A DNA stretch of 64,000 nucleotides, from assembly GCA_964020975.1 (NCBI GenBank), contig OZ026619.1, positions 8,426,878 through 8,490,877 on the forward strand, read 5' to 3'. The notes beneath the pieces are model-generated. The model searched no databases. It saw only the letters and a list, made by a program, of their open reading frames with translations, and was not told the DNA's origin. This stretch comes from Hermodice carunculata (Eukaryota; Annelida; Polychaeta; Eunicida; Amphinomidae). Below, piece by piece: positions 63,067 through 64,000 of the stretch (position 1 is the first letter of the stretch; each line of letters begins with the position of its first letter). The position numbers and the translations under genes were made by a program.

Positions 63067-64000
63067 ATTTCTTAAAGGCCCTTTTACAAAACACCGTTCT
63101 CCCGCGGGAGAATGACCTTTGCCTGGGACAGGGACACACAGGTGCGATTTACCAGCACTTCATCAAAGTGATAAATAAAAAATGTGGTCGACTGGTGAGG
63201 CTGAGGTTGTTTACACCATTTACTGGGTCACAGCCATTCACATACCACATTCAGGCTGGGTCAAAAGTAATTGGGACTTTGATACTTCTCCTAGTAAACA
63301 TTGTAGCCAGATCGTGGATTTAGGATGAAGGGAATGGCAGTATAAACGTTGAGGACATATTTTGAGTGTTTTTTTTTTAACCTGGTATAAATGATATTCA
63401 TGAACTCTCTCTATCATGCATCCTTGCCTGTATTCAGTCATCAGCTTTTCCATGCATGATACACACGAAAACAAGTTTTGACAATAACCATTTTATGAAA
63501 TTATTTATTTACATACATTTGTATTAAGAGCAAAAAGTCTGTATACTGTCAGCGACAATAACAATATGTACAATGTACTTTCTACATGCAGAATCCTCTG
63601 TTGTCAAAGTTTTCAGTCACAATACTTCTTATAAGTTCTCCAAGTTCAATGTTCCTAAAGTTCTCCAAGGACTATTTCCAAGTTCCATGCAGAATATAGG
63701 CCTACACATATTATCCGTCATGGGTAAATGTACATGGAGGTTCTTCATGGAGGTTTGAATTATATAAATTCTGTCCTCTGTCAACCCATATTCCCACTTA
63801 TGATCCATGTATGAAACTGGAGGAGGGTTAGGGTATAGTCCATGCACTTGTTTCAAGATGCAGACTCACCTCTCGCTGATGACGCACTACCGCATGGCCA
63901 TTAGCTTCTAATTCTTTGTGCCGTAGATATAACTCCAAGTCCCATGCACCCAGATTGGCCATGCACTCCCAGTAGCTTCTATACATGGATTTGTGTATTC
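63067..64000. other. Non-coding stretch to window end
   Basis: A CCCGCGGG palindrome lies near 63101-63110. No gene is recognised. Confidence 0.4.

Overview
This window is AT-rich, gene-poor animal DNA, most likely from a marine invertebrate. Long simple-sequence tracts (AT, CA, GAAA, TATC, TTTTA, TTA, GAT, AAT), abundant non-LTR retrotransposon remains, foldback elements and diffuse minisatellites dominate. I found no bacterial operon structure, no rRNA, no confident tRNA gene and no host gene I can name. LINEs whose open frame carries a 2A-like ...NPGP motif are known from sea urchins, lancelets, molluscs and cnidarians, so the phylum cannot be fixed from this window.

Layout. 0-9 kb: unremarkable AT-rich DNA with microsatellites and foldback elements (4.88-5.04, 5.37-5.56, 7.09-7.19 kb). 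9.3-9.7 kb: the only plus-strand LINE tail. 10-13 kb: compound microsatellites, a 30-bp minisatellite and a complex foldback (12.95-13.14 kb). 14.4-14.5 kb: a possible LTR-retrotransposon fossil. 16.4-18.4 kb: decayed LINE. 20.9-21.3 and 26.8-27.2 kb: two arrays of the same quasi-palindromic CAAAACC/GGTTTTG unit. 23.36-24.47 kb: a non-autonomous DNA transposon with perfect TIRs and TTA duplications. 25.05-25.95 kb: LINE fragment of another lineage. 28.04-28.27 and 37.60-37.88 kb: two copies, on opposite strands, of an unnamed hairpin-bearing repeat. 32.3-36.1 kb: a nearly intact LINE with one 1174-codon frame (2A-like motif, endonuclease, reverse transcriptase). 41.6 kb: tRNA-like SINE. 42.5-45.3 kb: two more LINE pieces.

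The most unusual locus is 46160-50396. It has 15-bp terminal inverted repeats (14/15 match), an exact 6-bp flanking duplication (ATCAAA), and subterminal direct repeats at both ends. A 5'-truncated LINE is nested inside it. An intronless broken gene reads as NHL-type beta-propeller repeats, then an alpha-rich region with an ENLFAEMR motif, then an acidic tail. I read it as a DNA transposon of unassigned superfamily carrying an unfamiliar protein.

50.9-52.2 kb is a degenerate tandem array containing AAGGTCA words. 55.15-59.5 kb holds two LINE relics of one family, the larger with a decayed 2A-like motif. 59.98-60.34 kb is a TIR element flanked by long direct repeats. 62.5-63.1 kb is another LINE tail. 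Nine of ten LINE pieces lie on the minus strand, which would fit an intron of a plus-strand gene, though no exon was identified.
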